31,319 nt of DNA from Deltaproteobacteria bacterium (GTDB lineage Bacteria > Desulfobacterota_C > Deferrisomatia > Deferrisomatales > JACRMM01): the NCBI GenBank assembly GCA_016218905.1, contig JACRCS010000124.1, positions 1 through 31,319 on the forward strand. The letters are read 5' to 3'. Both the position numbers and the translations under genes were made by a program. Positions within the stretch are counted from its first letter, which is position 1; the number at the start of each line of letters is the position of its first letter. The notes beneath the pieces were generated by a model, which was given only the letters and a program-made list of their open reading frames with translations, was not told the DNA's origin and did no database searches. This document shows, one piece after another, positions 21,681 through 30,700 of this stretch.

Positions 21681-22549
21681 TCGTCTCGGCGAGCCGCCGG
21701 ACCGACCTCTCCGCCTTCTACTCCGCCTGGCTCGCGCGCCGGATCGAAGCCGGCTACGCAGACGTGGCGAACCCCTTCGCGCCCGACCGGGTGCGCAGGC
21801 TGGATCTTCGCCCGGCGCCGGAGGGCCCCCTGGAGGTGCTCGCTCTCTGGACGAGGCGCCCGGGGCCGCTCCTCGATGCCTTGCGGGAGTGGGAGGGGAG
21901 GGGACTGCGGACCCTCTGGGCGGTGACCATCACCGGCTATCCCGGCGTCCTCGAACCCGCCGCGCCCCCGTGGGCCACCGCCGTCGAGGAGGTGCGGGCG
22001 CTGTCGGATGTTGTCGGTTCGCGCCGGATCGCCTGGCGCTACGATCCCTTGCTCCTCTGCGCGGAGGCGGGCGTGGACGCCGGCTGGCACCGCCGCCGGT
22101 TCGGCGAGCTCGCCACGGCCCTGGAAGGGAGCGTCGCCTCCTGCGTCCTGAGCCTCTACGACGACTATGCCAAGGCGCGCCGACGGCTCGCGGCCGCGGG
22201 GCTTACTGCCGAAGCCGGCGAGGAGCTCCTCCCCCTGGTCGCGGATCTCGGCGCCGTCGCCCGCGCCCACGGCATCGAGCCGCAGTCCTGCTGCGAGGAG
22301 CTGGAGGCGTCCGGGATTGCTCCCGGGGCGTGCATCGACGGCGACCGGATCGACGAGCTCTGGGGCCTCGGCTACGCCGGCCGGAGGGACCCCGGCCAGC
22401 GCAAAGGCTGCCGCTGCACGCCTTCCGTGGACCTGGGAGCCTACGACACCTGCCTCCACGGCTGCCTCTACTGTTACGCGACCAAGGGCGACGAGCTGGC
22501 CAGGAGCCGCTTCGCGAGGCACGATGCGGAAGGGGAGAAGCTGGTGTGA
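21677..22549 (+). CDS. DUF1848 family protein with C-terminal cysteine cluster
   Basis: 290-aa DUF1848 protein: VSASRRTDLSAFYSAW at the N-terminus, LWTRRPGPLLD, WRYDPLLL and, at the C-terminus, GCRCTPSVDLGAYDTC followed by LHGCLYCYATK. The clustered cysteines suggest an iron-sulfur site, and the family is distantly related in layout to spore photoproduct lyase-like radical enzymes. The function is unknown. GTG start at 21677 overlaps the preceding stop as GTGA. The open frame runs upstream to 21035 but that part overlaps the CPBP gene in another frame and is dismissed. Confidence 0.87.
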   Translation: MIVSASRRTDLSAFYSAWLARRIEAGYADVANPFAPDRVRRLDLRPAPEGPLEVLALWTRRPGPLLDALREWEGRGLRTLWAVTITGYPGVLEPAAPPWATAVEEVRALSDVVGSRRIAWRYDPLLLCAEAGVDAGWHRRRFGELATALEGSVASCVLSLYDDYAKARRRLAAAGLTAEAGEELLPLVADLGAVARAHGIEPQSCCEELEASGIAPGACIDGDRIDELWGLGYAGRRDPGQRKGCRCTPSVDLGAYDTCLHGCLYCYATKGDELARSRFARHDAEGEKLV

Positions 22550-22567
22550 CCTTGTCTTGGGAATAGG

Positions 22568-22650
22568 AGTGTTCCCGTTCGGGAAGTTCGTTCCTGCTAT
22601 TCAGCCCCTGCGTCGGCCGAACGACGCTGATTTGCCGCCTTTCGTCCTAT
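22568..22650. mobile_element. MITE-like element, copy B, right end missing
   Basis: AGTGTTCCCG, then GGGAAGTTCGTTCCTGCTAT, then CAGCCCCTGCGTCGGCCGAA match copy A (14085-14202) closely up to about TTCGTCCT at 22650, after which similarity stops. The CTAG and right terminal repeat are absent. It lies between the convergent DUF1848 and ferredoxin genes. Confidence 0.7.
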
Positions 22651-22681
22651 ACCCCTCGTGCCGCTGCACGTTGGATAGGCT

Positions 22682-23785
22682 TCAGGCGCGGGCTTTCTTC
22701 CTCTCCTCCTGAAGGGTGCTGTGGAGCACTCTCCAGTCCGCGGGCACCTTTTCGCGCCCCTCCCGGTACTTCATGGTGATCGCATCGTAGTCGCAGCGGG
22801 TGGCGCAGACGCCGCAGCCGATACACCACTCTCCATCGACCTTCGTGACCCCGTCCTCGACGCGGACGGCGTCAACAGGGCAGATCTCCACGCAGGCCGC
22901 GCATCCGACACAGCGCTCCTCGTCCGTCTCCCTCTCGAAGTACACGGCCATGATGGCGTCCCGAGGAGCCTTGCGACGGCGGATCGGCCCCACGTTCCAG
23001 CAGGAGCAGCCGCAGCAGTTGCAGTTGTGCTTGACCTTCCCGGCCGCGTTGTCGACGAAATGGACGAGTCCGGCCTCAGAGGCCTTGCGGACGATGTCTC
23101 GGGCTTCCTCTCGCGAAACCTCCCGTCCCAATCGCCTCTCGATCATAAAGTCCGCGAGCTCGTCGAACTTCAGACAGACCTCGAGGGGGTGGTCGCAGCC
23201 CTTGCCCATCAGCCCCGCCTGGACTCGGCACGGACAGTGGGCGACCGCGAAGCGATACGCCTCCTGGAGAACGGTCTCCATCCGATCGTAGGGGAGCACG
23301 CCTTGGGCCGCCGTCTTGACCGAGACGTCGACCGGGATGTACCGATAGGCTTTCGTCCTGTTCGCGTCGGCGACGGATGCGCTCGTCCTGCGGGCGTAGT
23401 ATTTGACCATGAGTTCGGCCATCGCCTTTGCGTGCTCAGTCTTCTCTCCCTTCCAGAAGAAGGACTGGGGGAAGCCGAAGCCTGTCCGGTGGAGAGCGTA
23501 ACCAGTCTCGCCGGTCTCCGTGGGCCCGCTGTACACGAGGGCACGGGCCGCGAGGCCCTCGAGAGCCGCGGAGATTCGGTCGGCCGGAATCCCCGTGCGC
23601 GCTGAGAGTTGGCTCGCGCTCACCCCCTCGAGCGGCAGACCCTCGGCCGGGAGGAGCAGGGCCACCTCGGCCTCCTCGTCCGAGAAATTCGCCTTCAGAA
23701 TGGCTACAATCTCGTCCCCGTACGGGATCCCGATCTCCGGCTTCGAGAGGTGTCGCGCCAGCTGTTCGTGCTTGTCCTGTGACAT
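22682..23785 (-). CDS. 4Fe-4S dicluster ferredoxin-type protein with N-terminal winged-helix-like region
   Basis: 367-aa protein. Residues about 25-115 look like a MarR-type winged helix (LSARTGIPADRISAALEGLAARALVY). A middle part has cysteines in HCPCRVQAG, KGCDHP and EVCLKF, then NCNCCGCSCW. The C-terminus holds two ferredoxin clusters, CVGCAACVEICP and CIGCGVCATRCD. It is cytoplasmic, probably electron-carrying or redox-sensing, of a type common in anaerobes. The partner is unknown. The ATG at 23785 has AAGGAGAG upstream; the frame is open to 23839 without a better site. It is monocistronic in view and convergent with the DUF1848 gene. Confidence 0.85.
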   Translation of the reverse strand: MSQDKHEQLARHLSKPEIGIPYGDEIVAILKANFSDEEAEVALLLPAEGLPLEGVSASQLSARTGIPADRISAALEGLAARALVYSGPTETGETGYALHRTGFGFPQSFFWKGEKTEHAKAMAELMVKYYARRTSASVADANRTKAYRYIPVDVSVKTAAQGVLPYDRMETVLQEAYRFAVAHCPCRVQAGLMGKGCDHPLEVCLKFDELADFMIERRLGREVSREEARDIVRKASEAGLVHFVDNAAGKVKHNCNCCGCSCWNVGPIRRRKAPRDAIMAVYFERETDEERCVGCAACVEICPVDAVRVEDGVTKVDGEWCIGCGVCATRCDYDAITMKYREGREKVPADWRVLHSTLQEERKKARA

Positions 23786-23847
23786 CCCTGAACTCTCCTT
23801 GGACGCGGTCAGGCGCTCGCAAGGGCGTTGTGCCGGCACCTTTGCAA

Positions 23848-23876
23848 ATTATGTTTGGTATCCTGCAGGACAGAAA
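23848..23876 (-). promoter_or_regulatory. Promoter with central palindrome for the ferredoxin gene
   Basis: On the minus strand, TTTCTG (23876-23871), a 17-bp spacer and CATAAT (23853-23848) form a plausible sigma-70 promoter about 60 bp before the ATG at 23785. The spacer contains the perfect palindrome TCCTGCAGGA (23861-23870), which sits where a repressor would block the polymerase. Confidence 0.45.
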
Positions 23877-24004
23877 TCATAGTGTCACCTTCGGGACCGA
23901 GAGTACACCGCTCCGTGGATCAGATCCATTGCAAACGCCGTCTCTTCCGGTCCCCTCGGCTCAGGGGACCACGTGGCGAGGTGCCGCTTCCAACGACGAT
24001 TTAG

Positions 24005-24415
24005 AGGAGACGGAGAGGCGAGTCCAGCCCGAGCCAGCCCTCGGACTCTTCTTCTTCCGCCATAGAGTACTGCCACGCGATCCGGAGCGACGACCTGGCG
24101 AGGGGCCGCTTCGCGAGCCACTCGGCGGCCGCGGGAGAGGCTCGGGTGGTTTGGACGTGCCTCCGGGTCGACGTGAACTCGCCGGCCCGCTCCATGACGG
24201 TGAGCCTCGATGGGTATGCGGTGATGTTCACGGGCGCGGACTTCGACCTCATCAACCAGAATACCGGCGGCGGGATCGGGCTCATGAGCTGGAGCGACGA
24301 CCTCACTTACGACAACGTGCGCCTGTCGGCGGTGCCGCTCCCGGGCTCGATCGCCCTCCTGGGACCGAGCCTGGTCGCGCTCTCCGCCGTCGTCGGTCGC
24401 CGCAGGCGATCCTGA
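24005..24415 (+). pseudogene. 3' relic of a VPxP-CTERM (PEP-CTERM-like) surface protein
   Basis: An open frame from a stop at 24002 to TGA at 24415 has no convincing start or ribosome-binding site. The last part is clear: LDGYAVMFTGADFDL, GGGIGLMSWSDDLTYDNVRL resembles the end of a LamG-like sugar-binding domain. It is followed by VPLPGSIALLGPSLVALSAVVG and RRRR, the tripartite motif-helix-basic tail of the PEP/VPLP-CTERM sorting signal read by exosortase. The N-terminal signal peptide and most of the domain are absent, so it is probably a truncated gene. No exosortase is in the window. Confidence 0.65.
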
Positions 24416-24491
24416 CCGACTTCCGCGGGTGAGCCGCCTGCGCGCGGCTCCCTCGGCACTCCGCGCAGTTCGGTCGTTCGAAGTCTTCAAA

Positions 24492-24622
24492 GGTGGGCCT
24501 CCGCCCACCACTTTGCTTGGTTCCGGTGGGCGGAGCCCACCCTACGTCTCTGTCATCTTCGGCTTCCGGCCTGCCGCCGGGCCGCTCCTCGCGGCCCGCG
24601 AGTGGCGTAGGCCTTTGCCTAC
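24492..24622. repeat. Cluster of three REP-like hairpins
   Basis: GGTGGGC/GCCCACC at 24492-24509 (loop 4), the same stem again at 24525-24541 (loop 3), and GTAGGC/GCCTAC at 24607-24622 (loop 4). This GTGGGC/GCCCAC pattern is a common interspersed repeat in environmental bacteria. Apart from these and the relic upstream, I see no gene between 24416 and 24743. Confidence 0.7.
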
Positions 24623-24743
24623 ACCGCCCGCCGTCACGAATCCTCCGTAGAATGGGTATATCTCCTACTTGCGGCCCTTCGGAAAGGGACTACCAGTTCA
24701 GGGCAAAAGGCCCGCCCCGCTTCACCCGAAACGGCCGTGGAAC

Positions 24744-26249
24744 ATGAAGGGCAAACTTCCACTCCCCGCGCGTTGGCGCATGCAGGTCGTGATCGCCGCC
24801 GTCGGCCTCGCCGTCCTCTGCGTGACCGGTTACGGGTTTTACACCGGGAATCGGTTGAACTCCGTCTACGCCCCCCTCGCAGAGGCCACCATGGAGATCA
24901 AGATGCGCGGCGCGAACGCCCATCTCCTCATGGAGGAGTGGCTCTTCGGCGACCCCGAGGTCGAGCTCTCGGAAGTCTGGGCGGAGATGGACAAGGCCGA
25001 TTCCTACGCCCGGGCGATGCTCGAGCCAGACCCGGGGGGAGGGCGGCTCATTCCCCTGCGGGACGGCGACATGCGCAGGAAGATCGCCGGCGTGCGCGAG
25101 AAGCTCGCCGACTTTCGAGCCGTCGCAGTACAACGGTTCGCGGCGTCCGAGACCTCGAGCGCCGGCTCCGAAATCGATCAGCGCCTGGACCGGATCTTTC
25201 AGGCCTACATCGAAGGGGCGACAGAGGTGGGCGAGACGCTCAAGCGGGTCATGGGCCGCGATCTCCGCCACTTTCGAGCCGTGCAGACCGGGCTCATCGC
25301 AGCCTGCGTGCTCCTCTCCTTGTTCCTGGCCGCGGTCTCGTACCGCTACGAGGCCCGTCGGGCACGAGACTTCCTCGCCCTTCGGAGCCTGACGGAGAAC
25401 CTGGAGCAAGAGATCGCGGAGCGGCTGCACGCGGAGCAGGGGCTGCGGGAGGCGCAGGAGCACCTGGAGAAGCGGGTCGAGGAGCGCACCGCCGAGCTCT
25501 CCGCCTCGAACGAGCTCCTGGGCCGCGAGATCGCGGAGCGGCGGCTCGCCGAGGAGGCGCTGCGGGACTCGGAGAGGAAGCTTCGCCTGCTCTCTTCGCA
25601 CCTCTTTTCGGCTCAGGAGGACGAGAGAAAGCGCATCTCCCTGGAGCTGCACGACGAGCTGGGCCAGTCGCTGGCGATCATGAAGTTGAAGTTGCGCCCC
25701 ATCCAGAGGCAGCTGGGGCGGGAGCGCGAGGCTTGGGGGGACGAGCTCGAAGGGGTCCTCCGGTACGTCGACCAGATCATCGACAACGTCCACCGGCTCT
25801 CCAAGGACCTGAGCCCCTCCGTCATCGAAGACCTGGGCCTCACGTCCGCCCTCCGCTATCGGGTGGAGGACTTCGCCAGGCACGCCGGGGTCGGCTTCAC
25901 CGTCGAGCTGCCGGACCTCGACGACCGCTTCCCGCCTTCCGCCCGGACGAACATCTACCGGATCTTCCAGGAGGCCCTCACCAACGTCGAAAAGCACGCG
26001 GCGGCGTCGAACGTCTCGGTCGTGGCTCGCGAAGAGGCGGGTTGCGTCCGGTTCTGCCTGCAGGACGACGGAAGGGGCTTCGACCTCCGGGAGGTGGAGT
26101 CGAAGTGCGCCACCGACCGCGGGATGGGCCTCGCCGCGATGAACGAACGGGTCAGGATGCTGGGAGGGGTCCTGGACATCGATGGGCAGGAGGGAAGGGG
26201 AACCACGATCGCCTTTCGCCTCCCGATCGAGGGAGTGTCGCAGCCATGA
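24744..26249 (+). CDS. NarX/DegS-type sensor histidine kinase (HisKA_3)
   Basis: 501-aa membrane sensor kinase. The first transmembrane helix is at about residues 13-35, a helical extracytoplasmic sensor domain follows (about 36-180), and the second helix is near 183-205. A long coiled coil (EQEIAERLHAEQGLREAQEHL and similar, about 220-285) leads to the dimerisation domain with phospho-accepting His303 in ISLELHDELGQS. The ATPase has NVEKHA, DDGRGFD and GMGLAAMNERV. It phosphorylates the NarL-type regulator whose ATG overlaps its stop (ATGA). The ATG at 24744 has only a weak ribosome-binding site. The stimulus is unknown; the helical sensor domain has no recognisable ligand motif. Confidence 0.92.
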   Translation: MKGKLPLPARWRMQVVIAAVGLAVLCVTGYGFYTGNRLNSVYAPLAEATMEIKMRGANAHLLMEEWLFGDPEVELSEVWAEMDKADSYARAMLEPDPGGGRLIPLRDGDMRRKIAGVREKLADFRAVAVQRFAASETSSAGSEIDQRLDRIFQAYIEGATEVGETLKRVMGRDLRHFRAVQTGLIAACVLLSLFLAAVSYRYEARRARDFLALRSLTENLEQEIAERLHAEQGLREAQEHLEKRVEERTAELSASNELLGREIAERRLAEEALRDSERKLRLLSSHLFSAQEDERKRISLELHDELGQSLAIMKLKLRPIQRQLGREREAWGDELEGVLRYVDQIIDNVHRLSKDLSPSVIEDLGLTSALRYRVEDFARHAGVGFTVELPDLDDRFPPSARTNIYRIFQEALTNVEKHAAASNVSVVAREEAGCVRFCLQDDGRGFDLREVESKCATDRGMGLAAMNERVRMLGGVLDIDGQEGRGTTIAFRLPIEGVSQP

Positions 26250-26902
26250 GGCACTATCGCATCTTCCTCGCAGACGACCACGTCCTCGTCCGTCGGGGCA
26301 TTCGGAAGCTCTTGGAGGAAGCCGAAGACATGGCGGTGGTCGGCGAAGCCGGCGACGGCCTCGAGCTCCTGCGCCAGCTGCGAGCAGTCGCGGCCGACCT
26401 GGTGATCCTCGACATCTCCATGCCGCGCCTACGGGGAATGGAGGCGATCCGGGAGATCCGGTCGACCTTCCCGGACGTGAAGATCCTGGTCCTGACGATG
26501 CACCGAAGGGCGGAGTACCTCCAGCACGCCCTCTCCGCAGGGGCGAACGGGTACCTCCTGAAGGAGGACGCGGACGCCGAGCTCTTCGAGGCGATCGAGG
26601 CGATCCGGAAGGGACGAGTCTACCTCTCCGCCCTGCTCTCGGCCGGCCTCGCGGAAGAGTTCACGAAGCTCTGCCGGGGACAAGCCGGGGCCCGTGCCGA
26701 GTGCCTGACGACCCGCGAGCGGGAGGTCCTGAAGCTCACCGCCGAGGGGAAGACCAGCAAGGAGACGGCGGAGCTGCTCTTCATCAGCGCGCGGACGGTC
26801 GACCACCACCGCGCGAGCATCATGAAGAAGGTCGGCGTGAAGAAGGTGGCCGAGCTCGTGAAGTACGCCATCCGAGAAGGCTACACGTCCGAAAGCATCT
26901 AA
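26246..26902 (+). CDS. NarL/FixJ-type response regulator
   Basis: 218-aa response regulator. The receiver domain has acidic pair DD at 10-11, phospho-acceptor Asp56 in VILDISMP, Thr in LVLTMH and Lys in YLLKED. A LuxR-type helix-turn-helix follows (about 150-210: LTTREREVLKLTAEGKTSKE, ISARTVDHHRASIMKK). It is coupled by a 4-base overlap to the kinase gene upstream. The likely targets include this region; the multicopper oxidase gene downstream is a candidate from proximity only. Confidence 0.94.
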   Translation: MRHYRIFLADDHVLVRRGIRKLLEEAEDMAVVGEAGDGLELLRQLRAVAADLVILDISMPRLRGMEAIREIRSTFPDVKILVLTMHRRAEYLQHALSAGANGYLLKEDADAELFEAIEAIRKGRVYLSALLSAGLAEEFTKLCRGQAGARAECLTTREREVLKLTAEGKTSKETAELLFISARTVDHHRASIMKKVGVKKVAELVKYAIREGYTSESI

Positions 26903-26920
26903 CCCGCCCCTGAGGTGGGC

Positions 26921-26954
26921 CCCCGCGGCCGCGGGGAGGGCTTCGACGGCCCTC
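26921..26954 (+). terminator. Tandem GC hairpins after the two-component pair
   Basis: The 16-bp perfect palindrome CCCCGCGGCCGCGGGG (26921-26936) is followed at once by GAGGGC-N7-GCCCTC (26936-26954), starting about 20 bases after the TAA. There is no clear T-run. Two mutually touching stems at this place suggest termination or mRNA end protection. Confidence 0.5.
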
Positions 26955-27142
26955 TCGTTCGCCGGAACCCCTCCCGTCACTCCCTGTCCTCCTCGACCTG
27001 CTCTCCGCCGAATCCGTAGTTTTGCCTAGGTCGATTGGGTAGTCGCGACCATGGTGCCCGCCCGCGGGCGGTGGCTTCCTTGCCCTCGACGAGCCAGAGT
27101 GCGCGGATCGGCTACAGGGCGTCCGCGCCGGAGGAGTCCTCG

Positions 27143-27643
27143 ATGGAGAGCGAGCGAGACCGCCCGAGAGCATCGGTCCCGAAAGCGGGGAGCCCAGGCA
27201 GAGGCGGCGGAGAGGGAGGCACGAACGGTCCGACCGGGGGCGTACTGCTCGTGGAGGACAACCCTGAGTTCCGGGCCCTCCTGAAGAAGACGCTGCTCTC
27301 CCGCTTCTCCGGCATCTCGGTCTTCGAAGCTGGCGGTGCGGAGGAGGGGCTCCGGAAGATCCGGGACTGCCTCCCGCGGATCGCCTTTCTGGACGTCCGG
27401 CTGCCGGACGGGAGCGGTCTGGCGCTCGCCCGGACGGTGTGCCGGGAGCACCCGCACGTCTGCGTGATCGTCTGCACGGCCCACGATCTCCCCGAGTACG
27501 CGGAGGCCGCGCGCAGGGCCGGAGTCGCGCACTTCCTGGTCAAGCAGTCCCTCGATCTCGAGCACGTCTTGACGCTGGTGGAGGAGGCGCTTCTGGCGCC
27601 GGAGACCCCTCCGGAACCGTCGACCCCGGCTTTCCCTCGCTGA
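27143..27643 (+). CDS. Receiver-only response regulator (CheY-like)
   Basis: 166-aa protein: a disordered Gly/Pro/Arg-rich N-terminus (about 1-32), then one receiver domain with LLVEDN, phospho-acceptor Asp84 in IAFLDVRLPDGSGL, the Thr in IVCTAHD and a Lys in FLVKQS. There is no output domain, so it would act by protein contact or in a phosphorelay, perhaps with the kinase upstream. GGAGGAG lies about seven bases before the ATG at 27143; the open frame to 27035 is not needed. It is 240 bp after the NarL-type gene and 138 bp before the multicopper oxidase. Confidence 0.88.
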   Translation: MESERDRPRASVPKAGSPGRGGGEGGTNGPTGGVLLVEDNPEFRALLKKTLLSRFSGISVFEAGGAEEGLRKIRDCLPRIAFLDVRLPDGSGLALARTVCREHPHVCVIVCTAHDLPEYAEAARRAGVAHFLVKQSLDLEHVLTLVEEALLAPETPPEPSTPAFPR

Positions 27644-27781
27644 GGGGAACCGAACGGACCGGCCGGTCGCCGACGAGCGCCCGCCGGAAGTTGGAGAGAG
27701 AAGGAGAAGGAGATGAACCCGCTGTACGAACGACGTCACCTTCGACGAGACGAAGACCCGAAACGGAAGGAGATACGTGTC

Positions 27782-30700
27782 ATGAAGAGACGATGGTGTT
27801 TACCTATGCTGATGCTGACGGCCTCTCTGTCGCTCGCGGGCTGCGGCGGGGGCGGAGGCGGCTTCGGCGGCGGGAACCCGCCCCCCGCCGGCAACACGGC
27901 CCTCCTCCAGGGCAACGTCGCCCCGACGGCGGCGAGGGCGGCCGGCGACGCGGCCGCGAAGACCCTGCCTCCCCAGGTGGAGGTCGCCGTGGTGGATGAA
28001 ACCGGGCACCAGGCGGCGAGCGACGTGGTCAGCGCTGTCGACCCGCAGTTCGCGCTCCAGGTGCCGACGGGCCACGACTACGTCATGGTCCTGCGGAACG
28101 GCCCCGGCGGCCGTACGGTGGGCGTGCTGGTGGCCGACGCCAACTCCGGCCGGACTACCTTCTCCCTCCCCGAAGGCTCGCCCGACGTGGACCTCGGGAC
28201 GGTCACCCTGGACAACAAGGGCCGGGGACACGCCGCCGGTGCCGCCCTCCCGGAGCCCGCCACGGTGCATCCGGACACGGACAGCGACGGGATTCCCGAT
28301 ATGGCCGACGTCTCGGGGGACGAGGACGGAGACGGCGTGCCCGACGTCCAGGACGCCTTCTGCTTCGACGAAGGCGAGTCCGTCGATACCGACGACGACG
28401 GCATGGGGAACAACGCCGACACCGATGACGACGCCGACGGCATCGCCGACGTGAACGACCCCGCGCCCCTCGTCGGATCCTCCAACATCCCGACCGACGG
28501 CAGGCCGAGCCCGCTCTTCGGCGCCGGCGACTTCGACCAGCAGCTGCTGCTCTTTGAGGAGTTCGGCACCGACAGCTTCGCCGGACTCCAGGAGGGGGGC
28601 TTCGTTCCCTTCCCGCCGCCGCAGGATCCCCAGCACGGCCCCGACCCGGGCGCCCTGGAGGCGTTCCTGGAGCAGCCGGCCGTGTCTCCGTTGCCGGGCG
28701 AGTTCGCGGCCGACGAGGCCACGTACCTGAACCCCTGGCAGGCGGAGATCGAGGCCTTTCTCGGCCGGGCGCTCGACACGCCCCCTGCCGACGGGCGGCC
28801 CCAGGGGATCTACTGGTCCCACCAGCGCTACGCCGAGTTCTACCCCCAGCGCTTCTTCAAGACCACGCTCGCCGGCGCGCGCGTGAACCGCGGGTTCCGG
28901 GACGCAAGGCAGCGGCACGGCTACGCGCTCGGCGAGTTCGGTCCCGGCGGGCTCTACCACACGGTCTACACGTCTTCGGTGCCGGGCGCGCCGACGCTCA
29001 CGGCGACGACGGCCGGCCTCCCGATCCAGATCCACCCGAAGCTCCCGGTGCAGGACCCCAACTCGGTGTGGACCTTCGACGGGACGCTCCCGCCCAAGCT
29101 CCTCGTGGCGCGGCACGGAGAAGCGACCCTGATGCGCAACTACAACGCGCTGCCCATCGACGAGGCGGCGAACTACGCCCCGACGGCCGACCCGAACTTC
29201 GGCTTCGGCCGCCATACCATCACGACGCATGAGCACAACGGCCACTCCCCGGGCGAGAGCGACGGCTTCGCCGGGGCCTACTTCTTTCCGGGGCAGTTCT
29301 ACGACTACCGCTGGCCTCTTCAGCTCGCCGGGTACGACACGATCAACACGAACGCGAGCGAGCCGCGAGCCGCCCTCCCGTGCGAGCCGGGCGAGACGGT
29401 TCCCGTGGACGACGACGGCGACGGCGTCCCGACCCCGAAACAGTGCGCGGACCGGCGCAACCAGCTCCGCGGCGACTGGCGGGAGACGATGAGCACCCAC
29501 TGGTTCCACGATCACATGCTCGATCACACGGCGGAGAACGTCTACAAGGGCAACGCCGTGATGATGAACTACTACAGCGCCCTCGACCGCGGCAACGAGG
29601 CGGTCAACGACGGCGTGAACCTCCGCTTCCCGAGCGGTACGGCGCTGCCGTGGGGGAACCGCGACTATGACGTGAACCTCCTCGTGGGCGACAAGGCGTG
29701 GGACCAGCAGGGACAGCTCTGGTACAACGTGCACAACCACGACGGCTATCTCGGAGACCGTCTGCTGACCAACTGGCTCTGGCGCCCCTACCTCGACGTG
29801 CGCGCGCGGCGTTACCGGTTCCGCATCCTCAACGGCGCGGTCTCCCGGATCATGTCCTTCGCGCTGGTGCAGCAGGTCCAGGGCGACGCCGGCGAGATGC
29901 CTGGCCCGGCAGGGTCCGGCGTCTCCTACAACCGCGTCCCGTTCCACATGATCGCCAACGACGGCAACGTCATGGAGCACGCGGTCCCCTTCGACGGCAC
30001 CATGGACCTGGACGGCGACGGAGACCTCCTCGACCACAAGGGACACCTCCCGAGCCAGTCGATCGCCGAGCGGTACGACATCGTCGTCGACTTCAAGAAC
30101 TATCAGTCCGGGACGAAGCTCTACTTCGTGAACGTCTTGGAGCACCAGGACGGGAAGGGGAGCAAGCGCAAGGTCCCGTTGGCCGAGATCCTCTCCGAGG
30201 AGTACAAGCCCGAGATCAGCGGCGACCGCTGGGTCAACGGCGACCCGTGCGTGGGGAAGTTCCTGGAGCTCAGGGTCCACCCGTACGCCGGACAGGACCT
30301 CAGCATGGACCCGGCGGACTATGTGTCCGGCAAGCAGAAGATGATCCCGCTGAAGCTCGATCGCGAGAACCCCGCCGACCAGGCGCTCCTGGCCCAGGCG
30401 GTGCACCATACCTTCGCCTTCGTCCGCTCCCAGGGCGGCAGCGAGACGCCTTGGCAGATCCGGGTCGACGGCGGCGCGACGAACCCGATGGATCCGCACC
30501 GGGTCGCGGCCCTGGAGCGGGGCGCGCTGGAGATCTGGCGGATCAGCGGCAACAAGGGCTGGACCCATCCCGTCCACATCCACTTCGAAGAGGGCATCAT
30601 CCTCACGCGGGGCGGGAAGGCGCCTCCGGAGTGGGAGAAGTGGGCCCGAAAGGACATGTACCGGGTGGGACCCGAGGAGGACAGCGACAGCGACGTGGAG

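Noticed and set aside
24737..26902. 721-codon plus-strand frame seeming to fuse a protein to the NarL-type regulator
   Set aside because: Its first two thirds run out of frame through the histidine kinase; only the end is the real regulator, which starts at the ATGA overlap at 26246.
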